A DNA stretch of 64,000 nt from Streptomyces sp. NBC_01707 (GTDB lineage: Bacteria > Actinomycetota > Actinomycetes > Streptomycetales > Streptomycetaceae): the NCBI RefSeq assembly GCF_041438805.1, contig NZ_CP109190.1, positions 8,184,001-8,248,000 of the forward strand, in the 5' to 3' direction. Under the pieces are notes generated by a model. That model was not told the DNA's origin, ran no database searches, and was given only the letters and a program-made list of their open reading frames with translations. A program made the translations under genes and the position numbers. The number at the start of each line of letters is the position of its first letter. Within the stretch, counting starts at the first letter, position 1. Shown here in pieces: positions 15,806 to 26,124 of this stretch.

Positions 15806-16798
15806 TCAGCCCGCGAGGGCCGCTGCCGGAGCGCCGGGTGCGGGGGCCGTAGCCGCGGGTGGCGTCCGGCGTCGGCCACCGATGAGGACCGCGGTCAGTC
15901 CGACCGCCGCCCACAGGCCGAGTGTCAGCGCCGCGTCGCCTGCCGCACCGCCGTCGAAGAAGGCGACGGACCGCAGCAGTGACCCGCCCGCCCCCGGCGG
16001 CAGCAACTGCCCGATGACGCCGAGCGGCTGAGGCAGCAGCTCAGGTGCGCTGGTGACGCCGGAGAACGGGTTGCCCAGCAGCACCATCAGCAGGGCGCCG
16101 ATCCCGACCCCGGACGGGCCGATCAGTGCGGCAAGCCCGGCCACGGTCGCGCCGATGGCCAGCACGGTGAGCGCGAGCGCCCCGGCCTCGGTCCACCAGT
16201 CACCCGTGATCGCCCCGAGCCAGTTGTCCGTGAGGGTCGCGGCGGCGATCCCGACGAGCGCGGCGACGCCGATCAGCGCCCCGGCGGCGCGGCCGCCGCG
16301 CAGCCTCAGCAACGTGACGGCGGATCCCGCGGCGACGCCCGCGATCGCCAGTGGCAGGATGCTCGCGCCGAGCGCGCTGCCTCGCGGATCCCCGGCAGGA
16401 GCCGCCACGACATCCGTGACCCGCACCTGGCTGCCGGCCAGGTCCTGAGTGGTGACGGCCTCACGGAGCAGCTGGGCCACCATCGGGCTCGCCGCCGAGG
16501 CGGTCAGCAGCTGCGGCCCCTTCGGTGTGATCACGACCGCGCCGTATACGACCCGGTCCTCGATGGCGGCGCGGGCCGCGGTCCCGTCACCGAAGCGGTG
16601 GATCTCGAAGGCGTCCCCGTGCCGCTCGAACTGCTGCTGGACGCGATCGGCGGCCGGTGCGGAACCCGCGATGCCCACCGGGAGGTGCCGTGGGGCGATC
16701 CGGGCGGCGGGCCAGGCGAAGGCCCAGAGCGCGAGGGTCACCACCAGGGGGATCAGGAGGACGACCGCCACCATGCGGCGGTTCGGGGTGGCGGGCAT
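15806..16798 (-). CDS. ABC-2/YhgE-like multi-pass membrane protein
   Basis: A 330-aa membrane protein with one N-terminal segment (about residues 9-28), an extracytoplasmic domain (about 30-160; APRHLPVGIAGSAPAADRVQQQFE...VVYGAVVITPKGPQLLTASAAS) and about five to six C-terminal segments (160-310). This layout matches the DUF3533/YhgE/Pip and ABC-2 permease-like group. No ATPase gene is adjacent. The divergent TetR gene shares a 105-bp promoter region with two CGTTCGTTTTA repeats, so it is probably TetR-controlled and may act in drug or lipid export (inference). Confidence 0.85.
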   Translation of the reverse strand: MPATPNRRMVAVVLLIPLVVTLALWAFAWPAARIAPRHLPVGIAGSAPAADRVQQQFERHGDAFEIHRFGDGTAARAAIEDRVVYGAVVITPKGPQLLTASAASPMVAQLLREAVTTQDLAGSQVRVTDVVAAPAGDPRGSALGASILPLAIAGVAAGSAVTLLRLRGGRAAGALIGVAALVGIAAATLTDNWLGAITGDWWTEAGALALTVLAIGATVAGLAALIGPSGVGIGALLMVLLGNPFSGVTSAPELLPQPLGVIGQLLPPGAGGSLLRSVAFFDGGAAGDAALTLGLWAAVGLTAVLIGGRRRTPPAATAPAPGAPAAALAG

Positions 16799-16825
16799 GG
16801 AGGGCCTCGATTCAAAGAGAAGGAT

Positions 16826-16893
16826 CGTTCGTTTTACGGGTGGTCACACTGTCCTCCGGTGCGGTGCCTTGTCAAGAAGGAACGTTCGTTTTA
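16826..16893. promoter_or_regulatory. Two CGTTCGTTTTA repeats, candidate TetR operators
   Basis: Identical 11-bp repeats at 16826-16836 and 16883-16893 lie between the membrane-protein gene and tetR, one near each start. The right copy extends to AACGTTCGTT, a short palindrome (AACG-TT-CGTT, 16881-16890); the left has ATCG-TT-CGTT. One site per divergent promoter is the pattern expected for local TetR autoregulation. Confidence 0.65.
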
Positions 16894-16903
16894 GATTGAG
16901 GCC

Positions 16904-17524
16904 ATGGCTCGCGTATCCCAGGCTCACCTCGACGCCCGCCGTCGGCAGATCCTCGACGGCGCCGCACGCTGCTTCGCGCGGAAGGGCTTCCACGGCACCT
17001 CCATGCAGGACGTACTGCATGAGGTCGGGCTCTCGGCGGGTGCGGTCTACCGCTACTTCAGCGGCAAGGACGATCTCATCGCGGCCATCGCCGGAGAGGC
17101 GGTCGGCAGTGTCCGGCAGGCGTTCGAGGAGGCGGCCCGGGTCAGCCCGTCACCCACCCCCGACGTGCTGATCGGTCGTGTGACGCGGACGCTTTTCAGC
17201 GGCGAAAGCCGCGGAATGGACCGACGGGCCTATGCCGGGCTGATCGTGCAGGTGTGGTCCGAGACCCTGCGCAGCGAGCGGCTGGCCGCCACCCTCGGCG
17301 AGGCCTACGAAGGGCTGCGCCTGGCCTGGGCGGAGCTGGTCGAGGTCTACCGCGAGGCCGGCATCCTGGCCGCCGACGTGCCGTCCGATCATGTGGCCCG
17401 CACCCTGATCGCCACCGCCCAGGGATTCATCGTGCAGCTGGCGCTGTTCGGGGACGCCGCGCCCGGGGTGCTGGAGAACGGCCTGCGCGGCCTGATGTCC
17501 ATGGACCTGCAAGAGATCAGTTAA
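16904..17524 (+). CDS. TetR/AcrR family transcriptional regulator
   Basis: A 206-aa TetR regulator. The helix-turn-helix is near residues 10-58 (RRQILDGAARCFARKGFHGTSMQDVLHEVGLSAGAVYRYFSGKDDLI), and the C-terminal ligand-binding domain is alpha-helical. It is divergent from the YhgE-like membrane protein with two candidate operators between them, so repression of that gene and of itself is the simplest model. Ligand unknown. Confidence 0.93.
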   Translation: MARVSQAHLDARRRQILDGAARCFARKGFHGTSMQDVLHEVGLSAGAVYRYFSGKDDLIAAIAGEAVGSVRQAFEEAARVSPSPTPDVLIGRVTRTLFSGESRGMDRRAYAGLIVQVWSETLRSERLAATLGEAYEGLRLAWAELVEVYREAGILAADVPSDHVARTLIATAQGFIVQLALFGDAAPGVLENGLRGLMSMDLQEIS

Positions 17525-17663
17525 CGCGCCGGAAAAACTTCCGCCCTAACGTGCAATACCTCGGTGTGAGACACCGGTCCTGAGTTCAACAGTCTGTTGA
17601 GCGCAGTTGGTGTCTCGCTGCGCCCAGCACCGGTACTGGGCGGACGACTGTGAGGTGGAAGCG

Positions 17664-17966
<303 letters not shown>

Positions 17967-17979
17967 CGGGGCGCCGCCG

Positions 17980-18291
17980 ATGATTCCCGGAGAGATCCTC
18001 CACGCGGACGGGCCGGTGCCGCTCAACCCGGGCCGCCCGGTCACCCGCCTCACCGTCCTCAACGCCGCCGACCGGCCCGTCCAGGTCGGCTCGCACTACC
18101 ATTTCGCCGAGGCCAACCCCGGCCTCGAATTCGACCGCCGGGCCGCCCACGGCCTGCGGCTGAACATCGCCGCCGGGACCGCGGTCCGCTTCGAGCCCGG
18201 CATTCCCGTCGACATCGAACTCGTGCCCCTCGCCGGACTGCGCATCGTCCCGGGGCTGCGCGGCGAGACCGGAGGTGCCCTCGATGGCTGA
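17980..18291 (+). CDS. ureB: Urease subunit beta
   Basis: A 103-aa Ure[78 protein letters not shown]. All are diagnostic of the beta subunit. ATG 17980 matches the usual N-terminus; an upstream in-frame ATG at 17950, overlapping ureA, is possible. The gene ends inside the start of ureC (8-bp overlap). Confidence 0.95.
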   Translation: MIPGEILHADGPVPLNPGRPVTRLTVLNAADRPVQVGSHYHFAEANPGLEFDRRAAHGLRLNIAAGTAVRFEPGIPVDIELVPLAGLRIVPGLRGETGGALDG

Positions 18292-20005
18292 GCTCAACCG
18301 CGCCGTGTACGCCGACCTGTTCGGGCCGACCACCGGCGACCGCGTCCGGCTCGCCGACACCGATCTGCTCGTCGAGATCGAGGAGGACCGCTCCGGTGGC
18401 CCCGGACTCGCCGGTGACGAGGCCGTGTTCGGCGGGGGAAAGGTGATCCGCGAATCGATGGGCCAGGCGCGCACCACGCGCGCCGAAGGGGCTCCCGACA
18501 CCGTCATCACGGGCGCCGTCATCATCGACCACTGGGGCATCGTCAAGGCGGACATCGGCATCCGCGACGGCCGGATCACCGGCATCGGCAAGGCCGGCAA
18601 CCCGGACACGATGGACGGCGTCCACCCCGACCTCGTCATCGGTCCGGAGACCGAGATCATCGCGGGCAACGGCAAGTTCGTGACGGCGGGGGCCGTCGAC
18701 GCGCACGTCCACTTCATCTCACCGACCATCGTCGACCAGGCGCTCTCCGCCGGTGTCACCACGCTCGTCGGCGGCGGCACCGGCCCGGCCGAGGGTACGA
18801 AGGCCACCACGGTCACGCCGGGCGCCTGGCACCTCGCCCGGATGTTCGACTCGCTGGAGGCCTACCCCGTCAACATCGGACTGCTCGGCAAGGGCAACAC
18901 GATGTCCGGCGACGCTCTGCGGGCCCAACTGCGTGGCGGAGCGCTCGGATTCAAGATCCATGAGGACTGGGGGGCCACCCCGGCCGTCATCGACGCCTGT
19001 CTGAACGTGTGCGAGGAGAGCGGCGCTCAGCTCGCCATCCACACGGACACCCTCAACGAAGCCGGCTTCGTGGGGGACACCCTTGCCGCGATCGCCGGGC
19101 GCTCCATCCACGCGTACCACACCGAAGGCGCCGGCGGCGGGCACGCGCCGGACATCATCACCGTGGTCTCGGAGCCGTACATCCTGCCCAGCTCCACCAA
19201 CCCCACCCGGCCGCACACCGTCAACACCATCGAGGAACACCTCGACATGCTGATGGTCTGCCACCACCTCAACCCGGCCGTCCCGGAGGACCTGGCCTTC
19301 GCCGAGTCGCGGATCCGGCCGTCCACCATCGCCGCCGAGGACATCCTCCACGACCTCGGAGCGATCTCGATCATCTCCTCCGACTCGCAGGCGATGGGCC
19401 GCGTCGGCGAAGTCGTCCTGCGCACCTGGCAGACCGCCCATGTGATGAAGAAGCGCCGCGGCCCGCTGCCCGGCGACGGGCGGGCCGACAACCACCGGGT
19501 GCGTCGATATGTCGCCAAATACACCATCAACCCGGCCGTGGCCCAGGGTCTCGACCAGGAGATCGGTTCCGTCGAGACCGGCAAGCTCGCGGACCTGGTG
19601 CTGTGGGACCCGGCCTTCTTCGGCGTCAAGCCGCAGACCGTCATCAAGGGCGGACAGATCGCATACGCGCAGATGGGCGACGCCAACGCGTCCATCCCCA
19701 CCCCGCAGCCGGTGATGCCCCGGCCGATGTTCGGCGCTCTCGGCCGGGCGCCCGCCGCCAACTCGCTCAACTTCGTGGCGAGCGCTGCCGTCGAGGACGG
19801 GCTGCCGGAGCGCCTGGGACTCGGCAAACGCTTCGTGCCGATCACCAGCACCCGGAGGGTCACCAAGGCGGACATGCGGGAGAACGACGCGCTGCCGCGG
19901 GTCCAGGTCGACCCGGACAGCTTCGCCGTGACCATCGACGGCGAACCGGTCGAACCCGCGCCGGCCGTCGAACTCCCCATGTCCCAGCGCTACTTCCTCT
20001 TCTGA
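18284..20005 (+). CDS. ureC: Urease subunit alpha (catalytic)
   Basis: A 573-aa catalytic subunit. Ni ligands and catalytic residues are present: DAHVHFI, the carbamylated Lys in [33 protein letters not shown] (Ni His), and the mobile-flap region [22 protein letters not shown] with the catalytic His. Nickel centre Asp is in [14 protein letters not shown]. It hydrolyses urea to ammonia and carbamate. ATG 18284 is preceded by GGAGG inside ureB. Full length, no defects seen. Confidence 0.97.
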   Translation: MAELNRAVYADLFGPTTGDRVRLADTDLLVEIEEDRSGGPGLAGDEAVFGGGKVIRESMGQARTTRAEGAPDTVITGAVIIDHWGIVKADIGIRDGRITGIGKAGNPDTMDGVHPDLVIGPETEIIAGNGKFVTAGAVDAHVHFISPTIVDQALSAGVTTLVGGGTGPAEGTKATTVTPGAWHLARMFDSLEAYPVNIGLLGKGNTMSGDALRAQLRGGALGFKIHEDWGATPAVIDACLNVCEESGAQLAIHTDTLNEAGFVGDTLAAIAGRSIHAYHTEGAGGGHAPDIITVVSEPYILPSSTNPTRPHTVNTIEEHLDMLMVCHHLNPAVPEDLAFAESRIRPSTIAAEDILHDLGAISIISSDSQAMGRVGEVVLRTWQTAHVMKKRRGPLPGDGRADNHRVRRYVAKYTINPAVAQGLDQEIGSVETGKLADLVLWDPAFFGVKPQTVIKGGQIAYAQMGDANASIPTPQPVMPRPMFGALGRAPAANSLNFVASAAVEDGLPERLGLGKRFVPITSTRRVTKADMRENDALPRVQVDPDSFAVTIDGEPVEPAPAVELPMSQRYFLF

Positions 20006-20018
20006 GACGGGCCATGTG

Positions 20019-20681
20019 ATGAACCGCGCAGCACTGCTCGTCCTGGCTGACGGCCGGTTCCCCGCCGGGGGGCACGCCCACTCCGGTGGCGCCGAGCCGG
20101 CCGTCGAGGCGGGACGTATCCGTGACGTCGAGGACCTCGCCGCCTTCTGCCGGGGCCGCCTGCACACCACCGGACTCACCTCCGCCGCACTCGCCGCGGC
20201 GGCCGCCCACGGCCTCGACCCGCTCGCGCTCGACGAGGCCGCCGATGTCCGCACCCCGTCACCCGCACTGCGCGCGGTCGCGCGCAAGCTCGGCCGTCAG
20301 CTGATGCGGGCCGCCCGTGCCACCTGGCCCAGCCCTGAACTCGCCGCACTCGCGGAGGCCCGGCCGCGCGGCGCCCACCAGCCCGTCGTGCTCGGCCTCA
20401 CCGCACGCGCGGCGGGTCTCGGCCCCGAGGACGCCGCGCACTGCGTCGCGTACGAAACAGTCAGCGGACCGGCCACCGCGGCGGTCCGGCTGCTGTCTCT
20501 GAACCCCTTCGAGGTCACGGCCGTCCTCGCCCGCCTCGCGCCCGAACTCGACCGGGTCGCCGAACAGGCCGCCGCCGCCGTTCACCACGGCATCGACGCG
20601 CTGCCCGCCGCCTCCGCGCCTCTGCTCGACGTCACCGCCGAAGCGCACGCCGCCTGGCCGGTCCGCCTGTTCGCCTCATAG
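20019..20681 (+). CDS. ureF: Urease accessory protein UreF
   Basis: A 220-aa Ure[28 protein letters not shown] at the N-terminus is diagnostic. It is all-helical and works with UreD and UreG as the GTPase-coupled nickel insertion complex. The start is the ATG of GTGATG at 20019. It lies 13 bp after ureC. A dedicated ureE is not present, which is normal in Streptomyces urease operons. Confidence 0.94.
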   Translation: MNRAALLVLADGRFPAGGHAHSGGAEPAVEAGRIRDVEDLAAFCRGRLHTTGLTSAALAAAAAHGLDPLALDEAADVRTPSPALRAVARKLGRQLMRAARATWPSPELAALAEARPRGAHQPVVLGLTARAAGLGPEDAAHCVAYETVSGPATAAVRLLSLNPFEVTAVLARLAPELDRVAEQAAAAVHHGIDALPAASAPLLDVTAEAHAAWPVRLFAS

Positions 20682-20721
20682 GGCCGAAAGCCCGCACCAC
20701 ACCCCTCAGGAGCCGCACCCC

Positions 20722-21399
20722 ATGCACCTCGACCACTCCCACGACGGCCCGGCCGCCATCGGCGCCGACGCCGCACGCGCCGACGGCACCCGCCGCGCCC
20801 TGCGCATCGGGCTCGGCGGCCCCGTCGGCTCCGGCAAGACGGCGACCGTCGCAGCGCTCTGCCGCACGCTGCGCGACCAGCTGTCCATCGCCGTCGTCAC
20901 CAATGACATCTACACCCGCGAGGACGCCGCGTTCCTGCTGCGCAACGCCGTGCTGCCGCCCGAGCGCATCCAGGCCGTCGAGACCGGCGCCTGCCCGCAC
21001 ACCGCCATCCGCGACGACATCTCGGCCAACCTCGAAGCCGTCGAGGACCTGGAGGACACCGTCGGCCCGCTCGATCTGATCCTCGTCGAGTCCGGCGGTG
21101 ACAACCTCACCGCCACCTTCTCCAAAGGCCTGGTCGACGCCCAGATCTTCGTCATCGATGTGGCGGGCGGTGACGACATCCCGCGCAAGGGCGGCCCCGG
21201 TGTCACCACCTCCGACCTCCTCGTGATCAACAAGACCGACCTCGCCCCGTACGTCGGCTCCGATCTGGACCGGATGGCCCGGGACGCCGCGGAGCAGCGC
21301 GGCACCCTCCCCGTCGCCCTCACCTCCCTCACCTCCGCCGAGGGCGTCAAGCCCGTCGCGGACTGGGTACGGGCGCAGCTCGCCGTCTGGACCGCATGA
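20722..21399 (+). CDS. ureG: Urease accessory GTPase UreG
   Basis: A 225-aa SIMIBI GTPase: P-loop [17 protein letters not shown], the Cys-Pro-His nickel motif in [13 protein letters not shown], the switch motif [16 protein letters not shown] and the [10 protein letters not shown] guanine motif. An N-terminal His-containing segment (MHLDHSHDG) may bind metal. GTP hydrolysis drives nickel delivery to apo-urease. It overlaps ureD by 4 bp. Confidence 0.96.
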   Translation: MHLDHSHDGPAAIGADAARADGTRRALRIGLGGPVGSGKTATVAALCRTLRDQLSIAVVTNDIYTREDAAFLLRNAVLPPERIQAVETGACPHTAIRDDISANLEAVEDLEDTVGPLDLILVESGGDNLTATFSKGLVDAQIFVIDVAGGDDIPRKGGPGVTTSDLLVINKTDLAPYVGSDLDRMARDAAEQRGTLPVALTSLTSAEGVKPVADWVRAQLAVWTA

Positions 21400-22160
21400 G
21401 CGTCCACGCGACCGCCCGGGTCACCGCCGTCCCCGACGGTCGCGGCGCCACGGTTCTCCCGGTCCTCGAGAGCGACGGGCCGCTCGCCCTGCGCCGGACC
21501 AGGGCCACCGGCGCCCCGTCCGCCCGGGTCACCGTCGTCGGCGCGATGAGCGCACCGCTGGGCGGCGACCGTCTCGCCATCGAGGCGCGGGTCGAGGACG
21601 GTGCCCGGCTCACCGTGGACTCCGCGGCGGCGACCGTGGCGCTGCCCGGACCCCGACCGGATGTCCGATCCGCCACTTACGACATCGCGTTGACGGTGGG
21701 GGAGAGGGCGGAGCTCAACTGGCTCCCGGAACAGCTCATTTCGGCGCGGGGCAGCGAGCTGCACATGACCACCAGGGCCGAACTCGCCGACACCGCAAGG
21801 CTGGTGCTTCGCGAGGAACAGATCCTCGGGCGCCACGGAGAGACCACCGGCACCCTCATCAGCCGCCTCACCGTCCGCCGCGCCGGGCGCCCGCTTCTCG
21901 ATCAGCAGGTGGCGTACGGACCGGGGGCGCCCGGCGGCTGGGACGGTGCCGCCGTGCTGGGCGGACATCGTGCGGTCGGCCAGCTCCTCGTCGTGGACCC
22001 GGCGTTCGAGGACAAGTGCCCTGATACGAGGCTGCTGGGGCCGACCGCCGTTCTCACCCGGCTGGTCGGCCCCGCGATCCTGGTGACCGCCGTGGCCCCC
22101 GACGCACGACAGCTGCGCAGCGTCCTGGACGGTGCGCTGGACGAGGTGTCGGCGGGCTGA
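21396..22160 (+). CDS. ureD: Urease accessory protein UreD
   Basis: A 254-aa UreD/UreH scaffold: [80 protein letters not shown]. The last gene of ureABCFGD, starting within the ureG stop (ATGA). It binds apo-UreABC and recruits UreF-UreG. It is shorter and more divergent than enterobacterial UreD, as usual in actinobacteria. Confidence 0.92.
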   Translation: MSVHATARVTAVPDGRGATVLPVLESDGPLALRRTRATGAPSARVTVVGAMSAPLGGDRLAIEARVEDGARLTVDSAAATVALPGPRPDVRSATYDIALTVGERAELNWLPEQLISARGSELHMTTRAELADTARLVLREEQILGRHGETTGTLISRLTVRRAGRPLLDQQVAYGPGAPGGWDGAAVLGGHRAVGQLLVVDPAFEDKCPDTRLLGPTAVLTRLVGPAILVTAVAPDARQLRSVLDGALDEVSAG

Positions 22161-22328
22161 CGCGGTCGCGCACCGCTCAGCGGGACACGGGTGTCCGGTT
22201 ATCGATTCGGTAAAGAAGTGCGTGTACGCCCTGTTCTCAGGAACCTCACAGGCGACAGGATCCGCGGGAGGTCTCGAAGTGAACTGCGCCGCCGATCGCG
22301 GCGCTTCAGACAATGGGGGAGGTTCCAC

Positions 22329-23906
22329 TTGAGACGCACAGCAGTGCTCGGCTCGGCCGGCACTCTGATCGCGGGCACGCTCATAGCGGGCGCGATAGCC
22401 GCACCGACGGCCACAGCCGACGGCCGCCACCACAGCGGTTCGGAGGCACGCGGCGTCCAGATCGCCGCCGCACGTGCGGCCCACACCGGCATCGACTGGA
22501 AGGACTGCCCGGCCGACTGGGCCCTGTCCACTCCGATCCAGTGCGGCTGGGTGACCGTACCGCTGGACTACGCCAAGCCCCACGGCAAGCAGATCAAGCT
22601 CGCCGTCGACCGGCACGTCAGCACCGGTACGAAGGCGGAGCGGCAGGGCGCGCTGCTCTACAACCCGGGCGGCCCCGGCGGCTCCGGGCTGCGGTTCCCC
22701 ACCCGGATCACCAACAAGAACCCGCTGTGGACGAAGGCCGCGAAGGCGTACGACTTCGTCGGCTTCGACCCCCGCGGTGTCGGCCACTCGGCGCCGATCT
22801 CCTGCGTCGACCCGCAGGAGTTCGTGAAGGCCCCGAAGGCCGACCCGGTACCCGACAGCGAGGCCGACAAGCGCGCCCAGCGCAAGCTCGCCGCCGAGTA
22901 CGCGGACGGCTGCGCCGAGCGCAGCGGTGACATGCTGCCGCACATGACGACGCCGAACACCGCACGCGACCTGGATGTCATCCGCGCCGCGCTCGGTGAG
23001 AAGAAGCTCAACTTCCTGGGCGTCTCCTACGGCACCTACCTGGGGGCGGTCTACGGCACGCTGTTCCCGGACCACGTCCGGCGCATGATCGTCGACAGCG
23101 TGGTCAACCCGGCGAAGGACAACATCTGGTACGAGGCCAACCTCAACCAGGACATCGCCTTCCAGCAGCGCTGGGAGGACTGGACGGCGTGGGTGGCCAA
23201 GAACGACGCGGCCTTCCACATCGGCACCACGCCTGCCCAGGTCGAGCAGGAGTGGCTGAAGCTGCGCGCTTCGGCCAAGAAGAGCCCGATCGGCGGCGTC
23301 GTCGGACCCGCCGAGCTCATCGGCTTCTTCCAGAACGCGCCGTACTACGACTCCACCTGGGTCCTCGTCGCCCAGACCTGGAGCGACTACCGGGCGGGCG
23401 ACACCCAGGCGCTGGTCGACGCCGCGGGCCCCGACATGTCGGATCTCGCGGGGAACGCCTCCTCGGAGAACGGCAACGCCGTGTACACGGCTGTCGAGTG
23501 CGCGGACGCCAAGTGGCCCACCAGCTGGCAGAAGTGGGACCGCGACAACACCCGGCTGCACAAGGACTACCCGTTCATGACCTGGGCCAACGCCTGGATG
23601 AACCTGCCCTGTGCGACCTGGTCGGCCAAGCAGCAGACCCCGCTGGAGGTCAAGACCGGCAAGGGCCTGCCGCCGGTGCTGATCGTGCAGTCCACGCGTG
23701 ACGCCGCCACTCCGTACGAGGGTGCCGTCGAGCTGCACAAGCGTTTCAAGGGCTCGCGTCTGATCACCGAGAAGGACGCCGGCTCGCACGGTGTCACGGG
23801 CCTGGTCAACCCCTGCATCAACGACCGGGTGGACAACTACCTGCTCACCGGGCAGACCGACCGGCAGGACGTGACGTGCGCCCCGCACGCGACCCCGAAG
23901 CCGTAG
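22329..23906 (+). CDS. Secreted tripeptidyl-aminopeptidase-type alpha/beta hydrolase
   Basis: A 525-aa exported serine hydrolase of the SlpD/E-Tap group. A signal peptide spans about residues 1-36 (LRRTAVLGSAGTLIAGTLIAGAIAAPTATA). Oxyanion region LLYNPGGPGGSG, nucleophile elbow LGVSYGTYLG, and the C-terminal TAP-like domain (PPVLIVQSTRDAATPYEGAVELHKRF, then SHGVTG with the catalytic His). It likely removes tripeptides from N-termini of secreted proteins or peptides. TTG 22329 has a GGGGGAGG ribosome binding site; longer upstream readings would spoil the signal peptide. A strong terminator follows. Confidence 0.93.
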   Translation: MRRTAVLGSAGTLIAGTLIAGAIAAPTATADGRHHSGSEARGVQIAAARAAHTGIDWKDCPADWALSTPIQCGWVTVPLDYAKPHGKQIKLAVDRHVSTGTKAERQGALLYNPGGPGGSGLRFPTRITNKNPLWTKAAKAYDFVGFDPRGVGHSAPISCVDPQEFVKAPKADPVPDSEADKRAQRKLAAEYADGCAERSGDMLPHMTTPNTARDLDVIRAALGEKKLNFLGVSYGTYLGAVYGTLFPDHVRRMIVDSVVNPAKDNIWYEANLNQDIAFQQRWEDWTAWVAKNDAAFHIGTTPAQVEQEWLKLRASAKKSPIGGVVGPAELIGFFQNAPYYDSTWVLVAQTWSDYRAGDTQALVDAAGPDMSDLAGNASSENGNAVYTAVECADAKWPTSWQKWDRDNTRLHKDYPFMTWANAWMNLPCATWSAKQQTPLEVKTGKGLPPVLIVQSTRDAATPYEGAVELHKRFKGSRLITEKDAGSHGVTGLVNPCINDRVDNYLLTGQTDRQDVTCAPHATPKP

Positions 23907-23919
23907 TCGGCTGAGCGAA

Positions 23920-23961
23920 GGGGACGGGCGGCCGGAAGATCATCAACGGCCGCCCGTCCCC
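23920..23961. terminator. Strong bidirectional terminator
   Basis: A perfect 15-bp inverted repeat (arms 23920-23934 GGGGACGGGCGGCCG and 23947-23961) with a 12-nt loop, between the convergent hydrolase and epimerase-like genes. Confidence 0.85.
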
Positions 23962-23990
23962 CCGTACGGCTCGGTTGCCGACCCTCGGCC

Positions 23991-25049
23991 CTACCGCGCC
24001 CGCCGTTCCCGGTCATACCGCTCCAGCCAGGCGTCCTCCGCCTCATAGTTGAAGAGTCCCTCGCCGTATGCCCGCAGCATCGCCGGGAAGGCGTCCCGCC
24101 AGTCCCGGCCGTCCAGCTGCCCGATGAGCCACTCGACGGTCTCCGGCAGCGACTCCACGTAACCCGTCACCGGCCGGTAGCCGAGCTCCTTCCCGGCGGC
24201 AGTCATGTCGTACACGATGGGATGCGCACTGCTCCACGGCGTATCGCCGACGTCGCCCACCGGCGGCGCTCCGTCCACCAACACCGTCTCCGTCTCCAGG
24301 CCGAGCACGCGGTCGACGGCCGACGCGATCTCCGCGATCGTGGGCGCCTGAGGATCGGCCGCATTGAGCACCCTCGACCCGGGCTGCGCGGCGGCGAGCC
24401 GGATCAGTTCGGCCACGTTGGACACGTGGACCGGATGGAAGCGACTCGTGCCGTTGTACGCGAGCACCCGTCGTCCGCGCCCGTCCAGCAGCCGCTTCAC
24501 GAAATACAGCTCGCGGGGCGAGCGGCAGTGCGGGCCATGGATCGCACCTGCCCGCAGCAGCGTCACCGGCAGGGCGTCCCCCGCCGCCAGCAGATCCCGC
24601 TCCAGCCGGATCTTCCTGGTGCCGTACGTCGCGTCCCCCGGCGCCACCGTGCGCTGTGTCTCCGGGATCGGCACCGGGTACCGCGGGGCACCGTCGGGCT
24701 CGCCCTGGGTGTCGAAGCTGCGGCCACGATCGTCCTCGTACACCGCACCGCTGGAGATGACGACCGCCGAACCTATCCGGTCGGCGAGCCCGGTCAGCTG
24801 CCGGGCGTGCTGCTCGCCGTACGCCACCATGTCGACGAGTACGTCACAGCCGTCGCCCAGCGCGGCGGCGAGCGCCCCCTCCTCGTCCCGGTCCAGGGTC
24901 GCCGTCCGTACGCCGTCGGCCCACTGCTCGTCCCGCGCACCGCCGCGCGAGACCGCCGTCACCTCCCAGCCGTCCTCGACGAGCGTCCGCACCGCGGCCC
25001 GCCCGATCTGTCCCGTCGCTCCAAGAATCCATGCGTGCCCTTTGCCCAT
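23991..25049 (-). CDS. NAD(P)-dependent extended-SDR (epimerase/reductase) protein
   Basis: A 352-aa extended SDR. The Rossmann motif is ILGATGQIGRAAVRTL near the N-terminus; the active-site pair is YGTRK (YxxxK) with an upstream Ser in VISSGAVYE. FHPVHVSNVAELI is the typical epimerase-like region. Substrate unknown; a reductase or isomerase acting on a sugar- or isoflavone-type substrate is possible. Single gene, 65 bp downstream of the acyltransferase. Confidence 0.88.
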   Translation of the reverse strand: MGKGHAWILGATGQIGRAAVRTLVEDGWEVTAVSRGGARDEQWADGVRTATLDRDEEGALAAALGDGCDVLVDMVAYGEQHARQLTGLADRIGSAVVISSGAVYEDDRGRSFDTQGEPDGAPRYPVPIPETQRTVAPGDATYGTRKIRLERDLLAAGDALPVTLLRAGAIHGPHCRSPRELYFVKRLLDGRGRRVLAYNGTSRFHPVHVSNVAELIRLAAAQPGSRVLNAADPQAPTIAEIASAVDRVLGLETETVLVDGAPPVGDVGDTPWSSAHPIVYDMTAAGKELGYRPVTGYVESLPETVEWLIGQLDGRDWRDAFPAMLRAYGEGLFNYEAEDAWLERYDRERRAR

Positions 25050-25114
25050 GGGAGGAACGCTAGGCGGAGGCGGCCCCGTCGGGCCATGCCGGTTCGCCGA
25101 TCGCGGATTCGCGG

Positions 25115-25825
25115 TCAGCGTCGCAGTCTCGGGAACTTCTTCGTCTGTCCGGCCTGCGCGGCCTTCACCTTGACCGCGTACTCGTCGACGTACTCCTGAC
25201 CGGAGAGCCCGAGGATCGCGTACATGATCTCGTCGGTGACCGCCCGGATCGCCGCCTTCTGATTCTCCATCCCGGCGTAGCGGGCGAAGTCCAGCGGCTC
25301 ACCGAAGCGGATGGTGACCTGCTTGATCCGCGGTACGACCTTGCCGGGAGGCTGGATCTCGAACGTACCGACCATCGCGCACGGCACCACCGGCACCTGG
25401 GCCTTGATCGCCATCACCGCGACACCGACCTTGCCCTTGTAGAGCCGGCCGTCGTGCGAACGGGTCCCCTCCGGATAGATCCCGAGCAGCTCGCCCTTGT
25501 TCAGCACCCCGAGGCCTTCCCGGATCGCGGCCTGCCCCGCTTCCTTGCCGGACCGGTCCACCGGGATCTGTCCGGCGCTGCGGAAGAACGCGGCGGTGAG
25601 CCGCCCCTTCAGCCCCGGGCCGGTGAAGTACTCCGCCTTGGCAAGGAAGGTGATGCGCCGCTTGATGATCGCGGGCATCAGGAAATGGTCGGAGAACGAC
25701 AGATGGTTGCCGGCGACGATCGCCGCGCCCTCCTCCGGAATGTGCTCCAGTCCCTCGATCCTGGGCCGGAACAGCAACCGCAGCAACGGCCCCAGAATGA
25801 CGTATTTGAGCACGTAATAGAACAC
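25115..25825 (-). CDS. PlsC-type 1-acylglycerol-3-phosphate acyltransferase
   Basis: A 236-aa lysophospholipid acyltransferase: N-terminal hydrophobic segment (YYVLKYVILGPLLRLLF), motif I NHLSFSDH (HX4D), motif II FFRSAGQIPVDR, motif III LGIYPEGTRSHDG and motif IV VPVVPCAMVGT. It makes phosphatidate or a related glycerolipid at the membrane. ATG 25825. It lies upstream of the SDR gene; their functional link is unclear. Confidence 0.94.
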   Translation of the reverse strand: MFYYVLKYVILGPLLRLLFRPRIEGLEHIPEEGAAIVAGNHLSFSDHFLMPAIIKRRITFLAKAEYFTGPGLKGRLTAAFFRSAGQIPVDRSGKEAGQAAIREGLGVLNKGELLGIYPEGTRSHDGRLYKGKVGVAVMAIKAQVPVVPCAMVGTFEIQPPGKVVPRIKQVTIRFGEPLDFARYAGMENQKAAIRAVTDEIMYAILGLSGQEYVDEYAVKVKAAQAGQTKKFPRLRR

Positions 25826-26022
25826 GGGGCGGCTCCAAGCTCTGCCGGATCAGCTCCAGGGCTGCATTCTGCCAGGTCAGCGAAGATCTCAGGGAGGACA
25901 GCCTATGTGCAGCCGCCGTCACATGTAACCGTCTGCGGGCGGGTCGATACCGACCCTCCGCCGACCGCGCTGGCAAGGTGTCGGCCCGGTGCCGCATGGG
26001 AGTCGGTGCGGGCCGGGGTCGG

Positions 26023-26124
26023 AACCACGAGATGGCCGCACCGGGCACGTGCGTGGCGCAGGATGTTCAAGTGCCCGATGTGGGAAGGATCGTGGGCGCC
26101 CGGCGCGAAGTCCTTGCGATACGC
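26023..26124 (-). pseudogene. Relic of a cytidylyltransferase/adenylyltransferase
   Basis: A minus-strand frame encodes FAPGAHDPSHIGHLNILRHARARCGHLVV. This matches the N-terminus of the nucleotidyltransferase family with the signature G-x-F/Y-D-x-x-H-x-G-H-x-x-x-L-x-x-A-R. The motif is altered at one site (AHDPSH for AYDLFH) and similarity ends after about 34 residues, where the intact family needs about 140. It lies just upstream of, and antisense-adjacent to, the exopolysaccharide genes that usually accompany such enzymes. It is a decayed fragment. Confidence 0.7.

Noticed and set aside
17531..17549. CGGAA-n4-TTCCG hairpin after tetR as a terminator
   Set aside because: The 5-bp stem is too weak to call, and it could equally belong to the urease promoter region.
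20910..23888. Very long open frame (about 990 codons) on the minus strand across ureG-ureD and the hydrolase
   Set aside because: It lies antisense to well-supported genes, translates to Arg/Gly/Val-rich repeats without domains and is a known artefact of high GC3.
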